Part shown: positions 18,695 to 27,338 of the stretch, one piece after another
Position numbering within the stretch: the first letter of the stretch is position 1
Layout: each line of letters opens with the position of its first letter
From: Rossellomorea marisflavi
GTDB taxonomy: Bacteria > Bacillota > Bacilli > Bacillales > Bacillaceae_B
Direction: 5' to 3'
NCBI RefSeq assembly: GCF_009806575.1
Contig: NZ_CP047095.1
Coordinates: 2,608,001 to 2,672,000, forward strand
DNA: 64,000 nt
Translations under genes and position numbers: made by a program
Notes under the pieces: model-generated
Database searches by the model: none
The model's input: the letters and a program-made list of their open reading frames with translations, nothing else
Told to the model about the DNA's origin: nothing

Positions 18695-19138
18695 TTATTT
18701 CGCTTCATGAAACAGATTGATGTCATATTGTTTTTTCATCGTTTCAAACACGATATGCCGGTTCATCCAGGCTTCTTCTTTCCAAAGATCCTTGCTGCGG
18801 TCGATGATCTCGCATCGCAGGGCATGAAACTCTTTTTCCGCTTTTTCCTTCCGCTGGTAAAAGATTTTGGTGGCTCCTGCCATGCCTGCTACAGCAAGGA
18901 AAGCATACAAGTGCAGCGATTTCGATACGAAGGCGGTGATCATGGAGGCTGCTGAATAGGCATGAGGACCGATCACCGTATGTGTCAGATAGTATAAGAA
19001 TATGGTACAGCCCACGGCGGTCACCCAAAGGGCAAAATGATGCTGTTTTTTCAGTTGATCGAATTTCTTCTTCTTTTCAATGAGGTTCGTCAGCATCTGC
19101 CCGGTTGCACGATCGGTGATTTCGTTGATTTCCTTCAT
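18695..19138 (-). CDS. ypbF: YpbF family protein (DUF2663)
   Basis: A 147-residue protein starting MKEINEITDRATGQMLTNLI, with an amphipathic, Lys-rich N-terminal helix, two membrane helices near residues 37-55 and 70-90, and a coiled basic tail. GGGGGTG precedes the ATG at 19138. The length equals B. subtilis YpbF and it is followed upstream by ypbE as there. Function is unknown. Confidence 0.8.
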   Translation of the reverse strand: MKEINEITDRATGQMLTNLIEKKKKFDQLKKQHHFALWVTAVGCTIFLYYLTHTVIGPHAYSAASMITAFVSKSLHLYAFLAVAGMAGATKIFYQRKEKAEKEFHALRCEIIDRSKDLWKEEAWMNRHIVFETMKKQYDINLFHEAK

Positions 19139-19194
19139 CCACTCACCCCCTCGATTCATTATATGAGCCCGTCCCATTTTTAGAAGCACGTAAA

Positions 19195-19219
19195 AACCCG
19201 CCTTCCACGGAGGCGGGTT
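19195..19219 (-). terminator. Terminator of ypbE
   Basis: AACCCGCCT/AGGCGGGTT nine-bp stem with a seven-base loop and following T run on the minus strand, adjacent to the ypbE stop. Confidence 0.85.
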
Positions 19220-19220
19220 C

Positions 19221-19946
19221 TTATTCATTCAAGGGAATCGTCAACACTTGTCCCGTATAAATTTCATTATTTTGGATACCATTGGCTTCACTGATGATCT
19301 GTACGCCGGATGGAGATTGAAAATAATCCATCGCAATCCGATAGAGCGTTTCTTGGGGTTTCACCGTATGCTGAACCACTCGTCCCGTCTCTTCGCTCTT
19401 TTCTTGTTCAATCGCAGCCTGTTCCTTTTCTTTCTTTTCTTCCGCTTTTATCGCTGCCTCTTTTTCTTTTGCCTTTTTGGCTTCTTCCCGCTCTTTCGCT
19501 TTTTTAGCTTCAGCTTTTTCTTTCGCTTTCAACGCTTCTGCCTTTTCCTTCTCTTCCTTGGCTTTCGCCTTTTCAGCTTCTTCCTTCTTCCTTTCTTGCT
19601 CCTTGTCATCATCATCAGCAGGAGCCGGTTCATTCGGTTCTCCTTGATCATACTGAACCTCTTCGACTCCATTTTTACTTGAGAAGACCACGAGCGGTCC
19701 GGATTTATTGACAAAATAAGAATACAAACAAAGGAAAATGATGGGCATCAGGAAGAAAAATACGAGCAAGAGCTTGATGAGGGGATGCTGAATCGCCCGT
19801 TTTTTCTTTTTCGATTCCCTTTTCTGCCGCTGTATTTCACTGCGGCTCGGGAGTCCATCCGATTCATGTAGAGGTTCCTCTTCCGGTACCCTGTCGATCT
19901 TCTTTTTTGATTTGGCAGCTTGTTCACGATATGGATCTTTACTCAT
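19221..19946 (-). CDS. ypbE: LysM-domain membrane protein YpbE
   Basis: A 241-residue protein. It has a basic cytoplasmic N-terminus (residues 1-50), one transmembrane helix (LIKLLLVFFFLMPIIFLCLY), a long Lys/Glu/Ala-rich helical stalk of repeated KAKEKEEA-type units (residues 95-180) and a C-terminal LysM domain (HTVKPQETLYRIAMDYF). The layout implies an envelope protein that reaches from the membrane to peptidoglycan. The low-complexity stalk has a matching Phe/Leu-rich antisense ORF that is not a gene. Confidence 0.85.
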   Translation of the reverse strand: MSKDPYREQAAKSKKKIDRVPEEEPLHESDGLPSRSEIQRQKRESKKKKRAIQHPLIKLLLVFFFLMPIIFLCLYSYFVNKSGPLVVFSSKNGVEEVQYDQGEPNEPAPADDDDKEQERKKEEAEKAKAKEEKEKAEALKAKEKAEAKKAKEREEAKKAKEKEAAIKAEEKKEKEQAAIEQEKSEETGRVVQHTVKPQETLYRIAMDYFQSPSGVQIISEANGIQNNEIYTGQVLTIPLNE

Positions 19947-19959
19947 AGCTATCCCTTCT

Positions 19960-20538
19960 TTACTCTCCGAGTCTCGCCTGATGGCGCATATATAAACCTA
20001 AGAGAAAATCAATGACAAAATGCATGACGATGGTGATCAGGAGATTTCCTGTTTGGTCATAGATGATCCCCATGACAAAACTCAATGTCAACACATTGAC
20101 GATAAGGAACCAATGGGCCCAATACCTGATATGGATCACGGCAAACACTATGCTTGCCACCACCAGTCCGAAATGGAACTGAAGGATCCCCCTGAACAGC
20201 AGCTCTTCGCTCACCGCAATAATGAATGCTAACACCATGATTTCAACGAAACCGCGATCGGCGAATATCCGCTCATTTACTCCTCCATCATCATAATAGC
20301 GTGACGGAAGCAGCTTCATCATGATCACATCCACCATCACAACCAGGATACCGAAGGCTCCGCCGATCCAGAGGACATCCATTTGAAAATCAAACTGTTT
20401 CAACCATTGATCGATATCGCCGATCAACATATACCCGAGACCTACGGAAACGGCTATGAGGAGGCATTGGGTGAACATCAGATGGAATGTCACCTGTTTT
20501 TTGGATAAGCCTTTGAGGATATCTCCTTGCTTTTGCAT
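19960..20538 (-). CDS. ypbD: CPBP-family intramembrane metalloprotease YpbD
   Basis: A 192-residue polytopic protein with the CPBP (Abi) motifs EELLFRG, HIRYW and a late MHFVIDFL. Some members are type II CAAX-like proteases; the substrate here is not known. The ATG at 20538 overlaps the recS stop (TAATG), which couples it to recS; an ORF extending to 20583 lies inside recS. Same place and size as B. subtilis YpbD. Confidence 0.87.
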   Translation of the reverse strand: MQKQGDILKGLSKKQVTFHLMFTQCLLIAVSVGLGYMLIGDIDQWLKQFDFQMDVLWIGGAFGILVVMVDVIMMKLLPSRYYDDGGVNERIFADRGFVEIMVLAFIIAVSEELLFRGILQFHFGLVVASIVFAVIHIRYWAHWFLIVNVLTLSFVMGIIYDQTGNLLITIVMHFVIDFLLGLYMRHQARLGE

Positions 20539-22001
20539 TATACCACTGATCCTAACAGTATTTTTTTGAGCTGGTCCGCCCAATGGTCATTGGACGGGGA
20601 AGAATGGGCTTCCTCGCCATGAAACTCAGCAAGATCTGATCCGCATCGGTCACAGCATCGTTCCGGCCGATCCTGAAGTTCCTCACCGAAGTGCTCGAGT
20701 AGCACTTGACGCCTGCATGCCATCGTGTGGAGCCATCCCATGATTGAATCCAGATTCCTGCGTTTATATGCAAGTCTGGCATCCCTGATCCGTTTGATTT
20801 CTTCTATCATTCTATCAGAACGATAGCGGGCATACGACTGGATATAGTATGCAAGGAACCTGTACTGCACATCAGACAGCTGCAGGGCCGCGATGATCTC
20901 AGACCATTCCATGGCGGGCACTGCCCTGATCGCACCTTCGATTTGTGCGTCATCCGGCAGCTCGCTATGCATGAATTGAAGGGGGATGGACGCATCCTGT
21001 TCTGCATACAGGACAAGAGAGACGCTTTCCCTTCCATCCCTTCCAGCACGGCCGATCTCCTGAAGGTAGGATTCAATGCTTGCCGGCAGATGATAATGGA
21101 GGACAAAGCGTACATTTTCCTTGTTCACGCCCATGCCGAAGGCCGACGTAGCACAGATGATTTGCAGTTTATCCGATAGGAATTGCTGTTGGATCAGGAT
21201 CCGCTCTTCATGGTCCATTCCCCCATGATAGTGTGCGACCCCCTTCACTCCCTGATCGCGGAGCCAATGGGCGACATCTTCCGCTTTTCGTTTACTGGTG
21301 AAATAAATGATTCCAGGTCCCTTGAGACGCTCTACGAACGAAAGCACTTCATCCCGTTTATGACGGTCATCTTCCACATTTCTTACAAATAATCCGATGT
21401 TCTTCCGATCGACAGAATGGACAAGCTCGGCTGCCCCCTCCATACGGAGCACCTCCCGGATGTCATCCCGTACAGTCCTTGTAGCAGTGGCAGTGAGGGC
21501 AAGGGTGACCGGCATCCCCAGTCGCTCCCTCGCCTCGCCCAGGTCCAAGTAGTCCGGCCGGAAATCGGGTCCCCACTGGGAAATGCAGTGTGCTTCATCG
21601 ACCACGAACAACGTTACTCTGATCCTGGAAGCGGCGGTTCGGAATGCCTCACTTTTCAACATCTCTGGAGAAACGAATATGAACTTGAATCGTTGGATGT
21701 GATCCAGCGCCCATACTTTCTCCTGATAAGTGAGAAAGGAATTGAGGGCAATCACACTTTTTTCCCCGTTCACCTTCATCTGTTCGACCTGATCCTGCAT
21801 GAGGGAAAGCAAGGGGGATACAATAAGCACCTGACCTTCTATTAGCTTACCAGGGAGCTGATAGCAGAGGGATTTACCGGTTCCTGTAGGAAGCATGGAC
21901 AACGTATCACGGCCGTCAAGAATGGATGTGATGGTTTCTTCCTGTCCTGCACGGAACGTTTCGTATCCAAAGTGCTTCTTCAGTTCTTCATGTATGTTCA
22001 C
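20538..22001 (-). CDS. recS: RecQ-type ATP-dependent DNA helicase RecS
   Basis: A 487-residue superfamily 2 helicase. It has Walker A MLPTGTGKS (residues 37-44), DEAH box VVDEAHCISQWG (135-138) and motif VI region EIGRAGRDGRE. A Cys-containing zinc-binding segment follows (CRRQVLLEHFGEE, CCDRCGSD). It lacks the HRDC tail of longer RecQ proteins, which matches B. subtilis RecS (YpbC, 496 residues). The GTG start overlaps the ypbB stop by four bases with AGGTGA upstream. Confidence 0.92.
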   Translation of the reverse strand: MNIHEELKKHFGYETFRAGQEETITSILDGRDTLSMLPTGTGKSLCYQLPGKLIEGQVLIVSPLLSLMQDQVEQMKVNGEKSVIALNSFLTYQEKVWALDHIQRFKFIFVSPEMLKSEAFRTAASRIRVTLFVVDEAHCISQWGPDFRPDYLDLGEARERLGMPVTLALTATATRTVRDDIREVLRMEGAAELVHSVDRKNIGLFVRNVEDDRHKRDEVLSFVERLKGPGIIYFTSKRKAEDVAHWLRDQGVKGVAHYHGGMDHEERILIQQQFLSDKLQIICATSAFGMGVNKENVRFVLHYHLPASIESYLQEIGRAGRDGRESVSLVLYAEQDASIPLQFMHSELPDDAQIEGAIRAVPAMEWSEIIAALQLSDVQYRFLAYYIQSYARYRSDRMIEEIKRIRDARLAYKRRNLDSIMGWLHTMACRRQVLLEHFGEELQDRPERCCDRCGSDLAEFHGEEAHSSPSNDHWADQLKKILLGSVV

Positions 22002-23050
22002 GGGGTCTCACCTGCCTTCGCAATGACTGCACGGATCTGAAAATAGGACAGCTCCGGAAATCTCTCCTTGATCGGTTTCAGCCGCTTCGTCTTCAACTCT
22101 GCCAAGACACCCAGCACCTCTTCATACACCTCTTCTTCGATAAAGGAAGTGACAGGAAAGTCATGGAGGGTCAAGATAATCTCGATCAAATGGTCTTCGA
22201 TTGTATTCACCTTCAGCTCTCTGATCCTGGCGATCTCCTCAACCGGCATCCCTTTTTGGAAAAGCTCAAGGGTTTTTTTCGTCGAAGCGGTGAGGGGTTG
22301 GATATGCTCCTTTTCCTCTATGATCGAATAGACTATCGGGTAGGCACCTGCATCGTGTTTGGCACGTGCGATGATAAAGTGGAGAAGGTTCAGGAATCTG
22401 AACCGGTACTCCTCACGGTCCACACCGAATCTGTCGGCTGATTGCCCTTCCGTGGTTCCGTAGTCCCTGTATCCCGTAAGCCGCTGCACAAGGATCCCTG
22501 GATCTTCACCAGATGTTGTTTGGGATAGCAATGTGTAAAGCTCTTCAAACAGCTTCGCTGACAAAACTTCGGTCTTCCCCTGCTTCCGGATGAACCCTTT
22601 TAACCAATCTTGAACTTTCCGGTCCCTTTGCACGGGGAAATACGACGTTTCGTTCATTCGAGCATTGGATAACACCTGTACCAGTAGGCTGAGCCTCTTC
22701 CACAGGAGGATGGCCTGATCACCATGCTTTAATCCATCCATATGGGCAGGATACGGTTTTTCCTGAAAGTAGGACGCCACTCCCTCTTCTCCCGAACGGG
22801 TCAGCCGGGCGCGGTTATCATCGCTCAGGGTGATGGAGCCTTCTTCCTGTAGCTCAGCAATGCACCGGTCAAAGTAGTCCCTTTTCAGTTTTGGAAGTGA
22901 CAGGAAGAGAGCCTGCAGCCCAAAGAGATGTGCATCCTGTATGGACTGAGAAGACTTTTTCCCTTTGATGATATGGTAAACGGAATACACAGACCGTTCC
23001 TCCCCCAGCCTTTCCAGGGAATCCAAAATCAAATAGTGAAGATATGTCAA
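21998..23050 (-). CDS. ypbB: Helix-turn-helix protein YpbB
   Basis: A 350-residue protein with a predicted HTH_40 domain near residues 255-300 (LFQKGMPVEEIARIRELKVN), the type found next to RecQ helicases. The start is a TTG at 23050, with AAGGAG eight bases upstream. It is translationally coupled to recS, which suggests a joint role in DNA processing; no direct evidence in sequence. The rest of the protein is helical and lacks a known catalytic motif. Confidence 0.85.
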   Translation of the reverse strand: MTYLHYLILDSLERLGEERSVYSVYHIIKGKKSSQSIQDAHLFGLQALFLSLPKLKRDYFDRCIAELQEEGSITLSDDNRARLTRSGEEGVASYFQEKPYPAHMDGLKHGDQAILLWKRLSLLVQVLSNARMNETSYFPVQRDRKVQDWLKGFIRKQGKTEVLSAKLFEELYTLLSQTTSGEDPGILVQRLTGYRDYGTTEGQSADRFGVDREEYRFRFLNLLHFIIARAKHDAGAYPIVYSIIEEKEHIQPLTASTKKTLELFQKGMPVEEIARIRELKVNTIEDHLIEIILTLHDFPVTSFIEEEVYEEVLGVLAELKTKRLKPIKERFPELSYFQIRAVIAKAGETP

Positions 23051-23231
23051 TGCAATGACTCCTTAACGTGTAGGTTATTGTCAAATATTGTACCACGAAA
23101 ACACCCTTAAACGAGGTTTTGTTTTGACGGAAACGGATAAAAATATGAAAAAGAGTACCTAACTATTGAAAAGTTACCCATTCCTCTATAAAATGATGAA
23201 TAGTAATTGATTTTCACCATTAAACAACGTG

Positions 23232-23524
<293 letters not shown>

Positions 23525-23532
23525 GATGTAAA

Positions 23533-23563
23533 AAAGACGGCGATTGGTTCGCCGTCTTTTTTA
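23533..23563 (+). terminator. Terminator of fer
   Basis: AAGACGGCGA/TCGCCGTCTT stem with a five-base loop, followed by T6. Confidence 0.9.
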
Positions 23564-23579
23564 TGTTGTGCGAAAAGAA

Positions 23580-23604
23580 ATGAGCCTCCGGGGAGGCTCA
23601 TTTC
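23580..23604 (-). terminator. Terminator of ribU
   Basis: AATGAGCCTCC/GGAGGCTCATT stem directly after the ribU stop; the minus-strand tail is only partly T-rich. Confidence 0.65.
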
Positions 23605-23607
23605 TTA

Positions 23608-24177
23608 TTAGGCCATGCGTCGATTTCCGAATTGCTTCGACAGCCATTTCTGGATTCTGATGAACAGCAGGGTAAAGACGACTGCCACCAGGATCCCCTT
23701 AAGAATATTGAATGGAACGATACCGGTCACGATGACTTCTGCCGGCAGTTCGAAATTCATGAAATATTTATAGGCTGGAAGGAAGATGAAATAATTCATG
23801 ATCCCCATGCCGATGCTCATGACCAGCGTACCGGTTACTAGCCCGGTAAGAAGGCCTTTTTTCGTTTGGAAACGTGAGTAGATAAGGTGAACAGGTAAAA
23901 TCAGGAGGATCCCAGCAGCAAAGTTTGCCACATGTCCTACCGGTACACCTGTTTCAGAACCGGTCAATACATAATCAATCACATTCTTGAATAGCTCCAC
24001 CAGGATCCCTGCAACTGGTCCCAGCGCTACCGTTGCCATCAAGGCCGGAACATCACTGAAGTCGATCTGCAGAAACGCAGGAAAAGGCGGGATAGGGAAG
24101 TTTAAAAGCATCAATACATACGAAATGGCACTCAACATACCAACGGTGACGAATGTGCGTGTCGTCATTTTCTTCAT
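23608..24177 (-). CDS. ribU: Riboflavin ECF transporter S component RibU
   Basis: A 189-residue six-helix membrane protein, the riboflavin-binding S subunit of an energy-coupling-factor transporter (B. subtilis YpaA/RibU). It has the family's helix 1 (MLSAISYVLMLLNFP) and the SDVPALMATVALGPVAG segment. It relies on the shared EcfAAT module encoded elsewhere. An FMN riboswitch about 150 bases upstream controls it. AAAGGAGAG precedes the ATG. Confidence 0.93.
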   Translation of the reverse strand: MKKMTTRTFVTVGMLSAISYVLMLLNFPIPPFPAFLQIDFSDVPALMATVALGPVAGILVELFKNVIDYVLTGSETGVPVGHVANFAAGILLILPVHLIYSRFQTKKGLLTGLVTGTLVMSIGMGIMNYFIFLPAYKYFMNFELPAEVIVTGIVPFNILKGILVAVVFTLLFIRIQKWLSKQFGNRRMA

Positions 24178-24239
24178 AGCACTCTCTCCTTTTGGAGATT
24201 CATCTCAATCGAAGATGGTCATGCCCGAGCCCCAATAAA

Positions 24240-24272
24240 AAACTCCCAGATAAACGATATCCAGGAGAGTTA
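24240..24272 (-). terminator. Riboswitch expression-platform terminator
   Basis: On the minus strand AACTC...GAGTT closes a bulged hairpin followed by T6, between the FMN aptamer and ribU. It is the likely FMN-dependent attenuator. Confidence 0.7.
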
Positions 24273-24330
24273 AAGGCATGCTCGAATAGACATTCAGACT
24301 TCCCTTTTCTGAACGCATTGGCAGTAACCT

Positions 24331-24460
24331 TCATCTTCTCCCATCCAGACTATACTGTCGGCTTTGGAGTCTCACCAAATCCTGCCTCAAAAAGGCTCGC
24401 GGGCTTAGAAGCAACAGTGCTTCATCACCGCCGGTAGGGAATTGCACCCTGCCCCGAAGA
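24331..24460 (-). promoter_or_regulatory. FMN (RFN) riboswitch aptamer
   Basis: On the minus strand the conserved RFN segments occur in order: GGGGCAGGGTGCAATTCCC, TACCGGCGGTGATGAAG, AAGCCCGCGAGCC, GATTTGGTGAGACTCCAAA, GCCGACAGTATAGTCTGGAT and GGGAGAAGATGAAGG. These form the six-helix aptamer. With FMN bound, the downstream hairpin would stop transcription of ribU. The whole 24178-24540 gap is this leader plus about 60 AT-rich bases that hold the promoter. Confidence 0.96.
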
Positions 24461-24540
24461 TGAATCATATTATTTTATTCTTACTCATTATACATAAGAA
24501 GTGCCATTATGTGAAGAGTAATGCTTTGAATTCGAAACAA

Positions 24541-25383
24541 TCAGTGGATCCTTAACGTTTGCGAAGGATAGATCGGCGAATCCCTGCGTAAATCATTGGC
24601 CGCCAAAAGCTTGTCCAGTTCTATTCCATGGGCAACGGCAATAGAATAAAGTGTGTCTCCCTGTTCAACCTGATAGGAAGCCTCCCTCAAACTCAGCTCC
24701 TGACCGACCGCGATCGTGGCATCCTTCAGACCGTTCCATTTCATGAGGTCATCCACACTCAGGCCGTGCTGATTGGAGATGGACCATAACGTATCGCCTT
24801 TCTTCACCCGATACTGATCACCTCCAGCCTGTGAAGCCGCAACGGTCTGATAAGGATCTTTCTTATCAGCAAATACCACTTGTCCGACCCCGCCTTGTCC
24901 GAAGACGACAAAAGGATCGATGGCATTTTCCTTTTCAAACGTCCATTCCCCTGCATGAATCTCAAAATGAAGATGGGGGCCGGTGGATATCCCGGTATTC
25001 CCAAGCTTCCCGACCGGCTCACCCCTATGTACTTCCTGCCCTTCTTTCACCCCTCTTGAAATGAGATGAGCATAGACCGTCTCATATCCATTTTCATGAC
25101 GAACGAATACCACATGACCATAGCTATCAGATAAGTACGATCTTGTCACGACCCCATCTGCCACCGAATGAACGGGGCTGCCTTCCTCGCCCCCGATGTC
25201 CATCCCTTTATGGGTCCCGGATCTCGAACCGAACACATCCGTAATGGTTCCATCAACCGGAAATATCCATTCGGCAGTGGAATCACTTTCGGCCTTCGCG
25301 ACTCTCCCCGTCATGAAAATCATGCCTACACACAGCGCCAACACAATCACAATCAACAGTCTCCGACCATAATCAGCAATCAT
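24541..25383 (-). CDS. M23 peptidase with two LysM domains, exported
   Basis: A 280-residue protein. The N-terminal signal or anchor helix covers residues 9-27. The M23 endopeptidase domain spans about 38-150, with metal-site motifs HKGMDIG and HLHFEIH. Two LysM repeats follow near 190-235 (YRVKKGDTLWSIS) and 236-279 (YQVEQGDTLYSIA). It should cut peptide cross-links in peptidoglycan. A sigma-E-like promoter upstream suggests mother-cell expression during sporulation, which would suit a cortex or septal hydrolase. AGGAGG precedes the ATG. I cannot match it to a named B. subtilis gene. Confidence 0.85.
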   Translation of the reverse strand: MIADYGRRLLIVIVLALCVGMIFMTGRVAKAESDSTAEWIFPVDGTITDVFGSRSGTHKGMDIGGEEGSPVHSVADGVVTRSYLSDSYGHVVFVRHENGYETVYAHLISRGVKEGQEVHRGEPVGKLGNTGISTGPHLHFEIHAGEWTFEKENAIDPFVVFGQGGVGQVVFADKKDPYQTVAASQAGGDQYRVKKGDTLWSISNQHGLSVDDLMKWNGLKDATIAVGQELSLREASYQVEQGDTLYSIAVAHGIELDKLLAANDLRRDSPIYPSQTLRIH

Positions 25384-25430
25384 ACCGTTCCTCCTAATAA
25401 ATGCTCACCCAAAACAAAACAATACCTCTC

Positions 25431-25459
25431 ACTATATGCCCCTAAAAGCTCCAATATTC
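25431..25459 (-). promoter_or_regulatory. Sigma-E-like promoter of the M23/LysM gene
   Basis: GAATATT (25453-25459), 14-base spacer, CATATAGT (25431-25438) on the minus strand, matching KMATATT / CATACANT with one mismatch. It is 48 bases before the start codon. Confidence 0.6.
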
Positions 25460-25509
25460 CAAAAAAACCCTACCCATCAGTCTGCCATTAAACAAGAGAA
25501 ATATACCAA

Positions 25510-25753
25510 GAAAAGCGCAGGCGGGTCGCTTTGAGGCGACAAACATAAGATGGGGAAGCCGGAAAGTCGTTCTGATTCTTCGGCTTATGACCTCGAACCT
25601 GGACAGGTAGAAAAGCGGAGCGGGCTTGCTCTGAGGCGACAAGCATAAGGCGGAGAGCTCGGAAAGGCGTTCTTGGCCTTTTTGAGATCTTTGACTTATG
25701 ACCTCGAGCCTCAAGCCCCTGGAGCTGGACAAGTAGAAATACGGAGCGGGCTA
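25510..25753. repeat. Tandem partial copies of a dispersed Bacillaceae intergenic repeat
   Basis: Two diverged units, 25510-25608 and 25609-25735, and the first 19 bases of a third. Each starts with GAAAAGCG(G)AGCGGG, continues with GAGGCGACAA(G/A)CATAAG, then CTTATGACCTCGA, and ends with CTGGACA(A/G)GTAGAAA. The motif string matches a repeat family I know from many Bacillus intergenic regions. Short ORFs inside it are not genes. Confidence 0.7.
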
Positions 25754-25780
25754 GCAGTCTAAAGGTGCGGGCATGAAGAC

Positions 25781-25907
25781 TGGTTCGTTCCTTTCCGCTG
25801 CAGGGACTTGCTTTCCGGCGGGGAGGAAGTCGAGCTTCCTCGGCTGCGCCTGCGGGATCTCGACCTTTCCTCTTTTCCCGCAGGAGTCAAGTCCCTTCCG
25901 CTCCAAT
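25781..25907. repeat. Second copy of the CTCCTGCGGG-type intergenic repeat, inverted
   Basis: Read on the minus strand it runs TTGGAGCGGAAGGGACTTG, ACTCCTGCGGGAAAAGAGG, ... GCCGGAAAGCAAGTCCCT, parallel to the module at 11131-11240. Terminal arms AGGGACTTG (25802-25810) and CAAGTCCCT (25888-25896) pair. The unit could fold into a long hairpin. No transposase is encoded. Confidence 0.65.
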
Positions 25908-26190
25908 ACACTCTGTGATTTGTATGTGGTAGGAATGAACTCCCCATGGGCCGTGGAATCATTTCGGCTTAATAAGCAAGCATAAGAACGTTGGCATTCA
26001 AAACGAAGACGAGGTTCTTGTCGGAACCATCTTCATTAGAGTCCAGGGAGAACGACCATAGATTGTTCGTTTTCTACAGATGCAGGCTCCAGCAGTTTTC
26101 ATCTTCTTTCTTTCAGGAATCTAGCAATAGCTGGCGACCACTATCTTTCTTCTAATCCCGTTATCCCTTGGCCATCATTGAGCATAAAAA
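25908..26190. other. Non-coding remainder of the 25.4-26.2 kb spacer
   Basis: The 833-base gap between the M23 gene and rsiX holds the sigma-E-like promoter, the two repeat blocks above and this last 280-base piece. I see no ORF with a ribosome site, no conserved motif and no promoter of note in it. Confidence 0.6.
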
Positions 26191-26221
26191 AATGAAGAAC
26201 GGGGGTGCCCCGCTCTTCATT
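26191..26221 (-). terminator. Terminator of sigX-rsiX
   Basis: AATGAAGA..CGGGG / CCCCG..TCTTCATT stem overlapping the rsiX stop, followed by T7 on the minus strand. Confidence 0.88.
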
Positions 26222-27338
26222 CCTTAAGGGTGATTCGATTTGGTGCGATGGGTGTCTCGATTGGTTCGTTGAATGAAAAACCGCCCCATTCTTCTTCGCT
26301 GATATTTTCGAACATCACCTGTTTGTAGCCGAAGCTCCGCGCTGTGAGGAGGAGTGATTCAATCAGCTCGAGGGCTTCACTTTCTTCCATATTTTCCAGG
26401 TGGACTTCATTCATGAAGCTGATGATCGGGTAGGCGCCCTTCTCCACTACGCGAACATTCAGCCCTTCTGGTATGGTACTCTCATAAAATTCCGATTGGG
26501 ATTCATTCATGGATGTAACCGCACCATCCAGGTCTTCATATTCCAGGTTATCAGGTACAAGAAAATGGTCGAGTCCGTTCGGCGAGTATGTAAAGAAAGC
26601 CTGTTTGGCATTCTTCGGCAGCTCGATTTTCTTCAGGACCCCATAGCCGCTGAATTGCGGAGCATTCCCGTTCTCGTCCTCGAGACGAACCTGGTCAAAG
26701 CCCATCCCCTGAAAGGAGTAAAACAAGGAGTAGTAGAATGCATATTCCATTGCGCTGTTGCCGGTATAAGGCTGATCCTCATTCAGGGTGAAATTGATTT
26801 CATCTCCGTACCCTTTGGAAACGGTCCCTTCCAAGGGAACGAACTCTTCCATTCCAAGCTCCTCTTCGGGAATGAGCTTCGCGAGTTGAGCATATCCATC
26901 GATCCATTCTTCCCCATCTGACAAGTGTTTAGTCACGCTCACAGGAACAGGTACGCCTTCTGGTGAAATAAGGCCAAACGTATAGACTTCGGCATCTTCC
27001 ACCATGTTTTCATAGAGGGAGAGGCGCTCCTTTTTTTCAGAGACTGCCTTATCTGCTTGAAGATCCTTGCTTTCATCCGTCATCGAAGCTCCTTGGTCTG
27101 AGCGGCTATCTTCCACTGGTGACTGTTGAAGAAGAGCGGGGCTCAGCAGGGTAAAGATCATGATGGCGGCAACAGCGACCAGACCAGGTATGATTCTTTT
27201 ACCTTTACGGTGTCGCTGTTTTTCACCTTGTTCCCTGATGGAAGCATAAATGGATTCAGGTTTTCGCCCATCGTTGATTTTGGGAAGCTTCTTAACCAGC
27301 TTTTCAATGTCCCGGTCATTCCAATCAGATTGCTTCAC
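26217..27338 (-). CDS. rsiX: Anti-sigma-X factor RsiX
   Basis: A 373-residue protein with a cytoplasmic N-terminus (1-48), one transmembrane helix (IIPGLVAVAAIMIFTLLSP) and a large extracytoplasmic domain. That is the layout of anti-sigma factors that hold an ECF sigma factor at the membrane. It is encoded directly after sigX with a 14-base overlap. The start is a GTG with GGAGGGGG upstream. The sequence resembles B. subtilis RsiX over its full length. Confidence 0.88.
   Translation of the reverse strand: MKQSDWNDRDIEKLVKKLPKINDGRKPESIYASIREQGEKQRHRKGKRIIPGLVAVAAIMIFTLLSPALLQQSPVEDSRSDQGASMTDESKDLQADKAVSEKKERLSLYENMVEDAEVYTFGLISPEGVPVPVSVTKHLSDGEEWIDGYAQLAKLIPEEELGMEEFVPLEGTVSKGYGDEINFTLNEDQPYTGNSAMEYAFYYSLFYSFQGMGFDQVRLEDENGNAPQFSGYGVLKKIELPKNAKQAFFTYSPNGLDHFLVPDNLEYEDLDGAVTSMNESQSEFYESTIPEGLNVRVVEKGAYPIISFMNEVHLENMEESEALELIESLLLTARSFGYKQVMFENISEEEWGGFSFNEPIETPIAPNRITLKE

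Noticed and set aside
17569..18726. 385-codon minus-strand ORF
   Set aside because: It is antisense to the whole of cotJABC, whose three products are recognisable and have ribosome sites. Its translation resembles no family.
19248..19682. Phe/Leu-rich plus-strand ORF that looks like a membrane protein
   Set aside because: It is the reverse complement of the Lys/Glu-rich stalk of YpbE, which reads as Phe/Leu by codon bias.
25442..25732. ORFs inside the 25.4-26.2 kb spacer
   Set aside because: They lie within known-type non-coding repeats and lack ribosome sites.
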